From a virus, in the IMG/VR virus record IMGVR_UViG_3300050135_000019, positions 1-28,890 of that record: DNA of 28,890 nt. One strand, written 5' to 3'. The first letter of the stretch is position 1. The number at the start of each line of letters is the position of its first letter. Both the position numbers and the translations under genes were made by a program. The notes below the pieces were generated by a model that searched no databases, was not told the origin of the DNA, and saw nothing but the letters and a program-made list of their open reading frames with translations. Positions 12,322 through 19,500 of the stretch are shown here, in pieces.

Positions 12322-12870
12322 GCTTCTCACCCGATAGCTGCGCCACGCGGTCCATGCGACTGAGCCAAGCTCTGCGACGGCGCCGACGCATGCCAGCATA
12401 AGCGTCCATCGATGCCAGCCGTGGGCGTGATGCACGCCCCCCTTCGGCACCAGGAGCAAGACGACGCCCACGCTGAAAGCGCCGATTCCGAGGTTATACG
12501 CGCGCCGCGCCCAATTTGCCCAGCGCTGGAATCCAGCGAACGCGATGGCTTGTTCGGTCTCAAGCATCACGACGCGGTTGGCTTCTGCATGGTTGGGGCG
12601 CCATTCTTCGAGTTCGCCGGGCGTCACGACGTACTTCCGCGCCACGAACGCGCACTCCACGCAGGCAACGAGGGCTGCGGTCGCAAGCACCAGCGCAAAC
12701 AGCGCCACGCCCGCCGCGCCGAAGTGTTCTTCGTTCGAGATGACGAGCACTGCGAGCGCGATGCCGATACCCGCGAGGAACGGCGCGGCGACTGTGCCCA
12801 TCGCATCGATAGCCGCAGGGCGCCCGTAGTAGTCCGGGCGCTTCCATTCGGGCGTCTGATTGGCGGCCAT
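12310..12870 (-). CDS. Four-helix membrane protein, unknown function
   Basis: This 186-residue protein has two hydrophobic hairpins: about 24-43 (VAAPFLAGIGIALAVLVIS) with 52-72 (AGVALFALVLATAALVACVE), and about 128-144 (GIGAFSVGVVLLLVP) with 155-172. Between them is a charged, cytosolic-type helical stretch with YVVTPGELEEWRPNHAEANR and a WANWARR motif. Soluble ends are short, and there is no signal peptide. Its start has GAGGTG upstream. It runs leftward inside the island, opposite to the regulators. It may be a superinfection-exclusion-type or immunity membrane protein by position alone; that is speculation. Confidence 0.65.
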   Translation of the reverse strand: MAANQTPEWKRPDYYGRPAAIDAMGTVAAPFLAGIGIALAVLVISNEEHFGAAGVALFALVLATAALVACVECAFVARKYVVTPGELEEWRPNHAEANRVVMLETEQAIAFAGFQRWANWARRAYNLGIGAFSVGVVLLLVPKGGVHHAHGWHRWTLMLACVGAVAELGSVAWTAWRSYRVRSLRA

Positions 12871-12998
12871 GTGCCACCTCGCTTTCTACTCTGTCCCAGC
12901 CGCCGGGGGCGGCCTGGGTGTGGGGTAGCATCCTCCCGTGAGCGGGGTATCGGCGATCAGGGCGCTACTCGAATCCCAGGCTGGGAGCGGCGATCCAA

Positions 12999-13018
12999 GT
13001 TTCGCCGATCCCTCCTAG
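12999..13018. repeat. Right copy of the 20-bp inverted repeat
   Basis: This is the exact reverse complement of 9010-9029. It lies 53 bases beyond the portal stop and 128 bases upstream of the membrane-protein start. Flanking bases do not form an obvious target-site duplication with the left copy. The remainder of the gap 12871-13071 holds no gene. Confidence 0.7.
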
Positions 13019-13034
13019 CGCCAGCCGTCAGCAG

Positions 13035-13069
13035 GGGGGGCGCTGAGCGCGGACACGAAGGCGCCCCCC
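13035..13069 (-). terminator. GC hairpin directly after the portal gene
   Basis: On the minus strand GGGGGGCGC pairs with GCGCCCCCC (13061-13069 with 13035-13043): a 9-bp stem and 17-base loop, starting two bases after the portal stop. No T-run follows. It may end or damp late transcription before the island. Confidence 0.55.
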
Positions 13070-13071
13070 AT

Positions 13072-15375
13072 TCACTTGCCCTTCGGTTCGTCGCCGTCGT
13101 CGTCTTCGTCTGGTTCGCTCGCCTTCCCGTCGTCTTCGGGCTTGGCGCCTGTCTGCGAGGGCGCGGTGTTGGAGGCGAGTGGCTGGATCGCTTCGTCTGC
13201 GGCTGGGTCGTCGAGTGGTTCCCAGCCGAGCTTGCGCACGCGCAGGTTGTTGATCGTGCCGACCTGGCTGCCGCGGAGCGCTTCGATCTCCTGTGAGAGG
13301 AACTGCGGGTCCGGGGTGAGCAGCTTGTGCTCCTCAACGCCCGCGAGCTGGTCGCCGGGTAGCAGGGACGAGTGGACCTCCTCAAGCGGGACCGTCAACC
13401 CCGAGAGGGTGAGCGTCACAAAGCGCTGCATCCGCTCCTGTGCGGTGTGGGCGGGCGACGGAGTCTGGCGTTGGAGGGCGTTGGGAATCAGCTCGTCGGT
13501 GCCGAACCATGCCGCCACGACGTTGCGGCTGTACTCAAGCGTGTTGAGGTATTGCGCCTCATCCGGCGAGGTCATCACCTTCTCGGGCTTGATTCCCGAG
13601 TCGAGCACCAGCGGCCTGTGCGCATTCGCAAGGCCGCCGTGCTGGATTATGAACTTGTCCGCGATCCGCTCGACCTCGGCCACCCCGAGCTTCTGGTCGG
13701 TCGTCAACAGGAACGAGGGCGAAGCGCCCTGGCTGAACCATGTTGAGCCGAACTCGTAGGCCGCGAGCGCGAGCGCCGCTGAGATCCCCGCGTACTGGAC
13801 GGTCGAAAGGCCCCGACGTGACTGGGGCATCGACATGAACGGGATGTGCACCACGTCGCCGGGGTCGAGTAGTTTCTTGTCGTTGGCTGCCCCGTAGATG
13901 TACATCGATTCGCCGACGTTGCTCGCCCGCCTGGCCGCGACATCCTGCGGTGAGGCGACCTTGACTTCCATGAACGCCGGGTGCAACACCTCGATTGCCG
14001 AGGCGTACGCTTCCGGCTTTGAGCGCATGAGGATGTACCAGAACGCCTCGCCGAACAGCAGCATGCTCATCAGCGTTTTGCGCCGGCCGTCGTACTGGTA
14101 GACCTTCCCGTTGGCGCCGAGGAACGTGCTCGTCAAGAGGCTCGGCTGCTTCTTGAGGTACCTCCTGTACGGGATGTTTTCGTCCGACAGCTTCTCTTCA
14201 TAGGCGCGAAGGTTCCCCGTGCGCAGGATCGCCGTGGTGATGAGCCGCAGACTGGTGAAGACCACGTCGAGCTGAAGCAACGTGTTGTGAGTCGGCACGA
14301 ACGTCTCGCCCGCCAGGAAAACGTGCGACTCGTGCTCGACGGCGATGCAGCGGGTCGGCACCATCGGCACGGGCCGGATGTCCGTGACGCTCATCAGGTC
14401 GAGACGCCGGCCACGCACGTCATCCGGTCGGTAGAACCTCGCCGACTTGCGGTCGATTCGACACGGGTCAAAGCTCGGCGTCCAGCCCACCGTAAAGCAG
14501 CCGTCGTCGCCGTTGGGCTCGTTCACCGTCGCGCGCTGGCCGAGGCTGCGCGCGAGCCGATGCACCTCGCGCGCCAGGCGCTCGTTGGCGTTGGAGAACA
14601 TTGCCCGCGGCTGGCTGCTGATGCAGCCGTCCGAGTCCATGAGTCCTGCAAGCAGGGCTCTGCGTTGCTCGGCCGACGCGTTGAGGTAGATGTCGGGGAT
14701 GTGCTTGTTGCGCAGCACGCCGAGCCGCTTGAGGCGCGACTCGATCCCGTCCATGTGTTTCGCGTCGTTCGCGAACCGGACATCCCAGCCGCTACCCCAC
14801 TCGCTTACCTTCGCCTCTTCGCTGACGACGCGATAGCCCGCGAGTGCCAGTTGCTCCTGAAGGTGCGCGAGGTCTCCCGCTCCGACCGTGATCGTCGGCG
14901 ATCTGCTCGTCCCGTCACCAAGCCAGTAGCCGAAGACGTAGGGGTCGATCGGGAGGTTGGCTGCGGGGGTCTGCGGAACGGCGTCGCAGCGGACGCGATA
15001 GCGATTGGTCGCACCTCTGGGACCGCCCTTCGGCACTTCGGAGAGCTGCTCGGTCGAGAGCGTCTTCCACGCGCGCCCTTCGGCCCGCACCTGGGCGTTG
15101 CCCGCCGCATCCCAGACGCGCCAGAGGTGATCGCCGGTCGAGGTGATCTTGGCCCCGTCCGCGAAGCTGACCTCGTAGCAGGGCTTCTCGAAGACCTCTG
15201 AGACGTGGCTGACGCGTGTCGGCTGCCCATCTTCGGCGTAGACGTGATCGCCGACCTCGACGGTGCCCATCGTCTTCCAACCGTCCGTCGTCAGGATCGG
15301 CGTGTCGAGGGCAAGTGCGTGCTCAGTGACGAGCACCCCGGCGCGCTGCATATCACCAAGCCCCGGCGGGGGCAC
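13072..15375 (-). CDS. Phage portal protein containing an intein
   Basis: The portal forms the 12-subunit ring at the head vertex through which DNA is packaged. The extein after the intein has the usual portal pattern: LLQLDVVFTSLRLITTAILR, LMSMLLFGEAFWYILMRSK, GDVVHIPFMSMPQSRRGLST, EFGSTWFSQGASPSFLLTT, NVVAAWFGTDELIPNALQRQ and an acidic tail (EPDEDDDGDEP). The GTG at 15375 is only the first start downstream of an in-frame TAG at 15400-15402. The better start is the ATG at 15504, which has a strong SD site and encodes credible N-terminal portal sequence interrupted by the TAG. The 345-residue intein at 14284-15318 divides it between VLVTEH and TLLQLD. It lies downstream of the terminase, as expected. 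Whether functional portal is made depends on the amber codon. Confidence 0.88.
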   Translation of the reverse strand: MPPPGLGDMQRAGVLVTEHALALDTPILTTDGWKTMGTVEVGDHVYAEDGQPTRVSHVSEVFEKPCYEVSFADGAKITSTGDHLWRVWDAAGNAQVRAEGRAWKTLSTEQLSEVPKGGPRGATNRYRVRCDAVPQTPAANLPIDPYVFGYWLGDGTSRSPTITVGAGDLAHLQEQLALAGYRVVSEEAKVSEWGSGWDVRFANDAKHMDGIESRLKRLGVLRNKHIPDIYLNASAEQRRALLAGLMDSDGCISSQPRAMFSNANERLAREVHRLARSLGQRATVNEPNGDDGCFTVGWTPSFDPCRIDRKSARFYRPDDVRGRRLDLMSVTDIRPVPMVPTRCIAVEHESHVFLAGETFVPTHNTLLQLDVVFTSLRLITTAILRTGNLRAYEEKLSDENIPYRRYLKKQPSLLTSTFLGANGKVYQYDGRRKTLMSMLLFGEAFWYILMRSKPEAYASAIEVLHPAFMEVKVASPQDVAARRASNVGESMYIYGAANDKKLLDPGDVVHIPFMSMPQSRRGLSTVQYAGISAALALAAYEFGSTWFSQGASPSFLLTTDQKLGVAEVERIADKFIIQHGGLANAHRPLVLDSGIKPEKVMTSPDEAQYLNTLEYSRNVVAAWFGTDELIPNALQRQTPSPAHTAQERMQRFVTLTLSGLTVPLEEVHSSLLPGDQLAGVEEHKLLTPDPQFLSQEIEALRGSQVGTINNLRVRKLGWEPLDDPAADEAIQPLASNTAPSQTGAKPEDDGKASEPDEDDDGDEPKGK
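14284..15318 (-). other. Class 3-type intein with LAGLIDADG homing endonuclease
   Basis: This 345-residue insert begins ALALDTPILTTDGWKTM and ends VPTHN, followed by Thr. The N-terminal residue is Ala rather than Cys or Ser, and the three residues that define class 3 inteins are present: Trp in block B (TSTGDHLW), Cys in block F (TRCIAVEHESH) and Thr in block G (VPTHN). In that class the block F Cys starts splicing in place of residue 1. Between the splicing blocks are two LAGLIDADG motifs, GYWLGDGTS (about residues 130-138) and LLAGLMDSDG (about 222-231), each with its acidic residue, so the homing endonuclease looks intact. No frameshift is seen. It is inserted in a conserved helix of the portal, a typical choice of a hard-to-delete site. 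Confidence 0.92.
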
Positions 15376-15399
15376 GGCGCTGAAATCGGTGTAGCTCAG

Positions 15400-15504
15400 C
15401 TAGCCATAGCCATTAGGCCAACTTCCCCCTACGCTTGATCGACTCTCGATCTGCGGGTCCGTTGACCATCCGGAGCGCTGCTCCCGAATCCTGGCTATGG
15501 TCAT
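15400..15504 (-). CDS. N-terminal segment of the portal ending at an in-frame amber codon
   Basis: An ATG at 15504 with a near-ideal AAGGAGGTGA site begins 34 codons (MTIARIREQRSGWS, then SVGGSWPNGYG) and reaches TAG at 15402-15400. The very next codons, in the same frame, read LSYTDFSAVPPPGLGDMQRA and run without a gap into the portal. The joint sequence WPNGYG-stop-LSYTDF fits the usual start of a phage portal. The stop is therefore an amber codon inside the gene rather than its end. It could be a nonsense mutation, an assembly error, suppression by an amber tRNA, or programmed readthrough. TAG is used as a normal stop elsewhere in the window, so wholesale recoding is unlikely. Confidence 0.7.
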   Translation of the reverse strand: MTIARIREQRSGWSTDPQIESRSSVGGSWPNGYG

Positions 15505-15558
15505 GCCTCACCTCCTTCCATCGGTCGAGATAGTCGGCCGCACACGGACCCCGATCGA

Positions 15559-15620
15559 GTTTGTGACATGACCCCCCCAACGGGTTTATGACATGACCCC
15601 CTAGAGGAAGCGTCATAAAC
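15559..15620 (-). repeat. Tandem and inverted repeats upstream of the portal gene
   Basis: The gap 15505-15692 contains gtttgtgacatgaccccc (15559-15576) and gtttatgacatgaccccc (15584-15601), 25 bases apart and one base different, then gtcataaac (15612-15620), the reverse complement of the first nine bases of the second copy. The array lies 55 bases upstream of the portal ATG. It could be an operator array or the worn end of an insertion sequence. The 11-mer gaggaagcgtc at 15604-15614 recurs at 26584-26594 within another palindrome. Confidence 0.6.
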
Positions 15621-15692
15621 AGGGGCGAGTGGTCGTGGTCGTGATCGACGGCCCAGCCGCGCTTGCCGGGGTCGGGACTCGAGCGCGGGGTT

Positions 15693-16079
15693 CTACTGCT
15701 CGTCGAAGCGCCTGAGAGCTTGCCGCGTCTTGGTCAGCTCTGCGCGCAGAGTGTCTGTGTCGAGGTTCAGCCTGTGTCGAAAGATTGCCGCTGCTTCGAG
15801 CCACGCTGCTTCGGCGCGGAGGGACTTCTCGTCCTCGCCGGGCGAAGGCCGGTGCCCTGGCCACGGCCCCACCAACTCTTCGAGTGCAGCCACACGTCGG
15901 TGGCGCGTTTCGCCCAGCACCTGCATGACGCCCGGCAGCGGGATATGCCCGTAGCACTGGCCCTCGTAGACGAGCGCGATCCCGACGACGCCGAGTCCAG
16001 CGGGAAGCCCCCACACGAGATAGGCGGCGACCGCGAGGCCGATGGCGCCGATGATCTCCAGCAGGTCGCCGAGTCTCAC
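15693..16079 (-). CDS. Small membrane protein, N-terminal hairpin with cytosolic helix
   Basis: The first 40 of 128 residues form one or two membrane helices (LLEIIGAIGLAVAAYLVWGL and GLGVVGIALVYEG). The remainder is soluble: a charged linker with RHRRVAALEELVG and a C-terminal helix pair (SLRAEAAWLEAAAIFRHRLN, LRAELTKTRQALRRFD), a likely coiled coil. Small membrane proteins beginning with RLGDLLEIIG-like sequences are common between terminase and portal genes in actinophages; their role is not established. The GTG start overlaps the stop of the 21-codon gene before it (GTGA), so translation is coupled. It ends with TAG. Confidence 0.65.
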   Translation of the reverse strand: MRLGDLLEIIGAIGLAVAAYLVWGLPAGLGVVGIALVYEGQCYGHIPLPGVMQVLGETRHRRVAALEELVGPWPGHRPSPGEDEKSLRAEAAWLEAAAIFRHRLNLDTDTLRAELTKTRQALRRFDEQ

Positions 16080-16141
16080 GCGGTCATCGTAGGGCCGTCC
16101 TTCAAGTGGACCCGCACCTTGCGCTTCTTCTTCTTGAGCAT
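16076..16141 (-). CDS. Tiny very basic protein (21 aa)
   Basis: A GGGAGG site seven bases upstream of an ATG leads into 21 codons, MLKKKKRKVRVHLKDGPTMT and Ala, then a stop that overlaps the next GTG. The KVRVHLKDGP part resembles the start of small phage proteins found between terminase and portal (VRVHL..G.PSVEG type), so this may be a shortened relative. The strong SD site and GTGA coupling are the main support; it could equally be a leader peptide for the membrane-protein gene. Confidence 0.45.
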   Translation of the reverse strand: MLKKKKRKVRVHLKDGPTMTA

Positions 16142-16170
16142 GCCCGTGCCTCCCCGTCTATGCTTTGGCG

Positions 16171-16516
16171 ATGGGCACGGTCGTGATGGCGTTGGCCTCC
16201 GAGTCGCACCCGGACTGTCGGGACAGCTTCGGTGCCTACCACTACACGTTCTCACGCGAGTGCCTGGACCGCTTCGCCGCCCAGGCCGTGGGCTTGCCGG
16301 TGACGGTCAACTTCGAGGGGGCGCCCGTTGGCGTCGTCACGGCTGCCGAGCGCACTGTCGATGGAGTCCGGCTGACGATCGACGCCGATGGCGACCTCGC
16401 TGACCGGATCGCGAGCCCCGCGTTCGTCGCCACCGATGATGCGTGGAACGCCGACTACACCGAGCGCGTGATCCGTGGCGCCCGACCTGAAGGGCATCGG
16501 GCTAACCGATGCCTGA
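16171..16516 (+). pseudogene. Hypothetical protein with a one-base frameshift near its end
   Basis: The frame begins at 16171 (MGTVVMALASESHPDCRDSF). It resembles small virion-operon beta proteins with a VNFEG.PVG.VTAAERTVDG core, rather like the N-terminal part of prohead-protease-related proteins. After DDAWNADYTERVIRG, near 16470-16475, the +1 frame continues with APDLKGIGLTDA and a stop at 16516, overlapping the next gene by eight bases. The uninterrupted frame instead covers 150 bases of the next gene with low-sense sequence. One extra G in CGTGGCGCC would explain this. No SD site is present; TATGCT lies seven bases before the ATG, which suggests a leaderless transcript. The gene runs against the surrounding late operon. 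Confidence 0.55.
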
Positions 16517-16988
16517 CGCGCAGGGACAGACACGGGGCGTCGAGCCGATCATGGAGGTGCACGACGAGGCAGCCATCTGGAAAGATCCTCGGTTCGCCGA
16601 GCGCGAACGGAAGCTCGCCGAAGTCCAGAGGCGCTACGCCTGGTTCGGCGAGGCACTGACCCGCGCTCACGCGGACGGCAAGATCAAGTCCGAGGCCGTG
16701 CGCTTCTTCATCACCCAGGACCAGCCGTTCTTGTACGCCGAGAGTGGCGAGCTGGTGCTGGACCGCAACGACGAGCCGATAGTCGACCGAGACGCCGAGC
16801 CCTTCTACGTTGGCCACGCGCAGGCGTACAGCTACGTTGGCGCGCCCCCCCGGACGCACGTCATCGCCGCGCAAATGCAGGTGTCGCTGCTGCTGCTCGA
16901 CCATGCGGCCACGGGGACGGTCATCGATGTCCTCTGCGCCGACCTCTCGGCATTGCACGCGCTCGAGCTGGCCCGAGCTACCGTCTGA
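16509..16988 (+). CDS. Hypothetical protein
   Basis: I do not recognise this 159-residue protein. It has an acidic, helical first third (EAAIWKDPRFAERERKLAEV, then QRRYAWFGEALTRAHADGKI), a central segment with FFITQDQPFLYAESGELVLD, and a more hydrophobic end containing TGTVIDVLCADLSALHALEL. It overlaps the repaired end of the previous plus-strand gene by eight bases, so the two are a coupled pair. Its 3' end overlaps the end of the large terminase gene by 11 bases, tail to tail. The pair lies on the opposite strand to the late operon, so it may be expressed at another time, and antisense transcription is expected. Confidence 0.55.
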   Translation: MPDAQGQTRGVEPIMEVHDEAAIWKDPRFAERERKLAEVQRRYAWFGEALTRAHADGKIKSEAVRFFITQDQPFLYAESGELVLDRNDEPIVDRDAEPFYVGHAQAYSYVGAPPRTHVIAAQMQVSLLLLDHAATGTVIDVLCADLSALHALELARATV

Positions 16989-18669
16989 ACCCGCGCGGCA
17001 TGTCCTCAAGCGCGATGAAGTTGGACGGACTGGCAGGCTTCTCGGGCTGCTGGTTCTGCTCTTGAGCCGCAGCCTCTTTCGCCGCGATGATCTCGTTCAG
17101 GTCCCACACCTGCGGTGCGCTCTGGGTCCTCGCGCCCCACAATGCCAGCGTGCAGGACACGAGCGGGGTGATGAGCGCACCTGATTTGCGCGACCACTTC
17201 CAGGCATCGAGCAGCGGCTTGGTCGTGGCACCAGTGATCGCGGCGTCTAGCTCGGGCTGTGGAGGCATGTAGCGCAGGCGCTTGTCCTTGACGGCCTGAA
17301 GAAAGCCGCCGCATGCGTCCTTGTAGTCGCTGGCGGTTGTCGGGACGGCCTGGATGCCGGCGTCTGAGAGTTCTTTGAGCAGGTTCGCCAGGTCGATCCG
17401 CGGGTCCACGACCAGGCGCGCTTCGGGGTAGCGCTCCAGCCAGCCTTTCGAGGATTTGACCAGCCAGCCGATTGCCTTGGCATGCTCGACTACCCCGACG
17501 TGGTAGAGGCCGTCGCTGCGCATCCCGGCGGCGCTGAGTGTCGCCCATGCTTGGCCAGGATCCACGTCGAACGCGAAGCAGTGCGCGCTCTCTATCCGAC
17601 TGGATGGCTCGGCGAGCGCCGCCCACATCTCGTCGCTGATCGGTCCGCCCGCGCTGCCCGTGATGTCGGGGTACTTGCCGATCCCCAGCCGCTCGACGGC
17701 GAACTGCCGATCGCCCATCGCGCGTCGCTCCTGTGCGACGTACTCCACCGAGATCCTGATGCCGAGCCCCGGATTGGCGAGCGCCCACTGCTGCGGATCG
17801 TCCAGCAGCGCCGCTGGGACGGTCCCCGGATCGTCCTTGCGCGGATCGTCGTTGGCTTTGGCGCTGTGCTCGAAATAGGCGAGCGAAGCATCGCCGCCGG
17901 CGAGAGCGCGCGCGCGGCGCTTGGCGAGCACCACCCCGTCGTGTGCCGGGTCCTCCTCGTCCGGCGCTGAGCCGGCCAGCCATATCTGGGGGTTCGGGCG
18001 GGCCGAGAGCGTCGGCACGGTCGCGCCGAGGAACACCTCGGGCAGGATCATCGCCTCATCGAGATACAGGCAGTCGGCCGAGAACCCGCGGCCACCGCCG
18101 CCGGTGCGCGCCTTGAAGCGGATGCGCCGCCCGTCGCGAAGCTCGATGCCCTCCTGTCCGTGGCTGCGCGTGATCCCGACCAGCTTCGAGCCGCGGTGCT
18201 TGACTTCCCGCCGCAGGTCATCGCAGTTTTCGACGACGAACGCGAGCCGGCGGAAGATCTCCATCGCCGTGTCGAACAGGTGGGCTGAATAGATCTGGAG
18301 CTGCTCCTCGACGACGAACAGGCCACCGAGCATGCGCATGACCAACTTCTCAGACTTTCCGCTCTGGCGTGAGCAGATGTCGCAGCACTCGAACGCCGCC
18401 CACGGGTGCAGCAGCGGCTCGCCGGGATGGATCGGGCACGGCACCGGCTCGGCCGCGCGGTGCGTGCACTTCGGGCACTTCCAGTCGGGCGACTCACCCA
18501 TCTCGTGGCGCAGCTCGGTCTGCTGCCACTCGTCGGGCTCGATCCCCGCCATGCGGGCGACCGCTATCGTTTCATCGCCCGATGTCGATGTGTAGGCCGG
18601 GAAGGAGCTAATCCGCGCCTGCTGCGCTCCCCTCAGCGAGTCGATCGGCACGGCCAGAGCGGATGGCAT
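16978..18669 (-). CDS. terL: Terminase large subunit with inserted zinc ribbon
   Basis: TerL is the ATP-driven motor and nuclease that packages and cuts phage DNA. The Walker A-like motif is SRQSGKS (about 100-106) within WAAFECCDICSRQSGKS, and the Walker B is LYLDEAM (D204, E205), followed by the coupling motif IWLAGSAPD. The C-terminal nuclease part begins at HCFAFDVDPGQAWATLSAAG, with later acidic sites in LVVDPRIDL. Just before the Walker A there is an unusual insert, WKCPKC...CPIHPGEP (C65, C68, C78, H81), that could bind zinc. The ATG at 18669 lies within the 3' end of the small-terminase gene; other starts up to 18762 lack sense. At 563 residues the length is usual. It is followed by two plus-strand genes and then the portal. 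Confidence 0.92.
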   Translation of the reverse strand: MPSALAVPIDSLRGAQQARISSFPAYTSTSGDETIAVARMAGIEPDEWQQTELRHEMGESPDWKCPKCTHRAAEPVPCPIHPGEPLLHPWAAFECCDICSRQSGKSEKLVMRMLGGLFVVEEQLQIYSAHLFDTAMEIFRRLAFVVENCDDLRREVKHRGSKLVGITRSHGQEGIELRDGRRIRFKARTGGGGRGFSADCLYLDEAMILPEVFLGATVPTLSARPNPQIWLAGSAPDEEDPAHDGVVLAKRRARALAGGDASLAYFEHSAKANDDPRKDDPGTVPAALLDDPQQWALANPGLGIRISVEYVAQERRAMGDRQFAVERLGIGKYPDITGSAGGPISDEMWAALAEPSSRIESAHCFAFDVDPGQAWATLSAAGMRSDGLYHVGVVEHAKAIGWLVKSSKGWLERYPEARLVVDPRIDLANLLKELSDAGIQAVPTTASDYKDACGGFLQAVKDKRLRYMPPQPELDAAITGATTKPLLDAWKWSRKSGALITPLVSCTLALWGARTQSAPQVWDLNEIIAAKEAAAQEQNQQPEKPASPSNFIALEDMPRGFRR

Positions 18670-19000
18670 GCAGTTGCCCCTTCTTGTCGTCGGGCGGGCA
18701 CATCTCCCGGAGCTTGCCCATCGCCTGCAACAGCGTCTTGCCGCACTCGCTCGGCGAGCCATCGCCGCTGTCCAGACGCGAGGCCATCGCCAGTGCTGTC
18801 GCGGCCTCGGCCGACTCGGCGACCTCGGGCGGCATGTGCGCCAGGTCGCGCTCGACCGCAGCGACTGCGAGCCCTGCCTGCTTCGGCGCGCTCGCGCGCT
18901 TCGCTTTCGCTGGCGGTTTGCGGCGCGCGGGCTTTGGCTTCGGGGGCGGTTTGGCTTTGCGCTTCGTCGCCGGTTTCGCTGCGGGTTTGCGCGGGATCAT
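18608..19000 (-). CDS. Terminase small subunit-like protein
   Basis: This 130-residue protein starts at the ATG of an ATGA overlap. The first 45 residues are a Lys/Pro/Ala-rich basic tail (RKPAAKPATKRKAKPPPKPK), suited to DNA binding. The remainder is helical: GLAVAAVERDLAHMPPEVAE, SAEAATALAMASRLDSGDG and a core with LLQAMGKLREMCPP. Actinophage TerS proteins have this build and position, immediately before TerL, and the gene overlaps terL by 62 bases. TerS recognises the packaging site and hands the DNA to TerL. The assignment rests on position and general pattern, not on a firm motif. Confidence 0.7.
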   Translation of the reverse strand: MIPRKPAAKPATKRKAKPPPKPKPARRKPPAKAKRASAPKQAGLAVAAVERDLAHMPPEVAESAEAATALAMASRLDSGDGSPSECGKTLLQAMGKLREMCPPDDKKGQLHAIRSGRADRLAEGSAAGAD

Positions 19001-19500
19001 CGGCCGTGGATGGCCTGCGCGTCGCGGATTGCCGACCCGATCTCTCGCTCGATCTCCGCGCGCTGCCGTTTGTGCGTGAGGCACCACAGGGCGTAGCGCG
19101 GAGTCCAGAGCCAGTAATGGTGCGAGCGCGTGCGGCGCGCCCACCACGTTTCGCGGCCGATCCAAGCGGGGTCGCCGCGATGTTTGCGCAGATTGCCTTC
19201 GCGGATGCCGAACTTGCGCCACGCATAGATGTCGTCGAGCAAGGCCTCCCAGCGGAACCGCCATCTCTCGGCCCGCGTCCATCCCGTCGTATCGTTCGCG
19301 GGAGGTTTCCCCGACGGGCCGGCCTTACCTCGCGGACGGGAGGGTTTGCACGCGGGCGTCTTGCGCTTGGCGGCCCTCGCCTTCGTCGCCGGCTTGGCCG
19401 TAGCGCGGGTCGACGACTTCGCAGGTTTCGACGCCGCGCGGGCCGACTTCGCAGGTTTCGCGGGCGATTTCGAGGTCGACGACTTCGCGCGCGCGGTCAT
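18997..19500 (-). CDS. Basic protein with Lys/Ala/Pro-rich N-terminal tail
   Basis: This protein of about 167 residues has a histone-H1-like first 75 residues, dominated by Lys, Ala, Ser and Pro (SKSPAKPAKSARAASKPAKS), followed by a folded part. That part contains WTRAERWRFRWEALLDDIYA, WIGRETWWARRTRSHHYWLW and RQRAEIEREIGSAIRDAQAI, rich in Trp and Arg. It may bind DNA. The ATG at 19500 overlaps the HNH stop (ATGA); a GTG at 19506 is the other candidate. Its stop overlaps the TerS start. The basic tail resembles that of the adjacent TerS, perhaps by duplication or convergent composition. Confidence 0.6.
   Translation of the reverse strand: MTARAKSSTSKSPAKPAKSARAASKPAKSSTRATAKPATKARAAKRKTPACKPSRPRGKAGPSGKPPANDTTGWTRAERWRFRWEALLDDIYAWRKFGIREGNLRKHRGDPAWIGRETWWARRTRSHHYWLWTPRYALWCLTHKRQRAEIEREIGSAIRDAQAIHGR

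Noticed and set aside
9010-13018. A simple transposon with the 20-bp repeats as terminal inverted repeats
   Set aside because: No target-site duplication is visible, and the transposase is of a type that normally mobilises about 1.2 kb; kept only as one possible reading of the island.
15400-15402. Phage-wide reassignment of TAG to an amino acid
   Set aside because: TAG ends the capsid, transposase, 15693, 956 and 26542 genes at sensible positions, so it works as a stop here.
15385-15460. GTAGCTCAGCTAG on the plus strand, like a tRNA D-arm
   Set aside because: No T-loop, anticodon arm or matching acceptor follows at the right spacing; it lies within portal coding sequence.
15613-16014. Minus-strand frame of 133 codons overlapping the membrane-protein gene
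   Set aside because: Its protein is Arg/Pro/Thr-rich with no pattern, while the overlapping frame has clear membrane helices and a coupled start.
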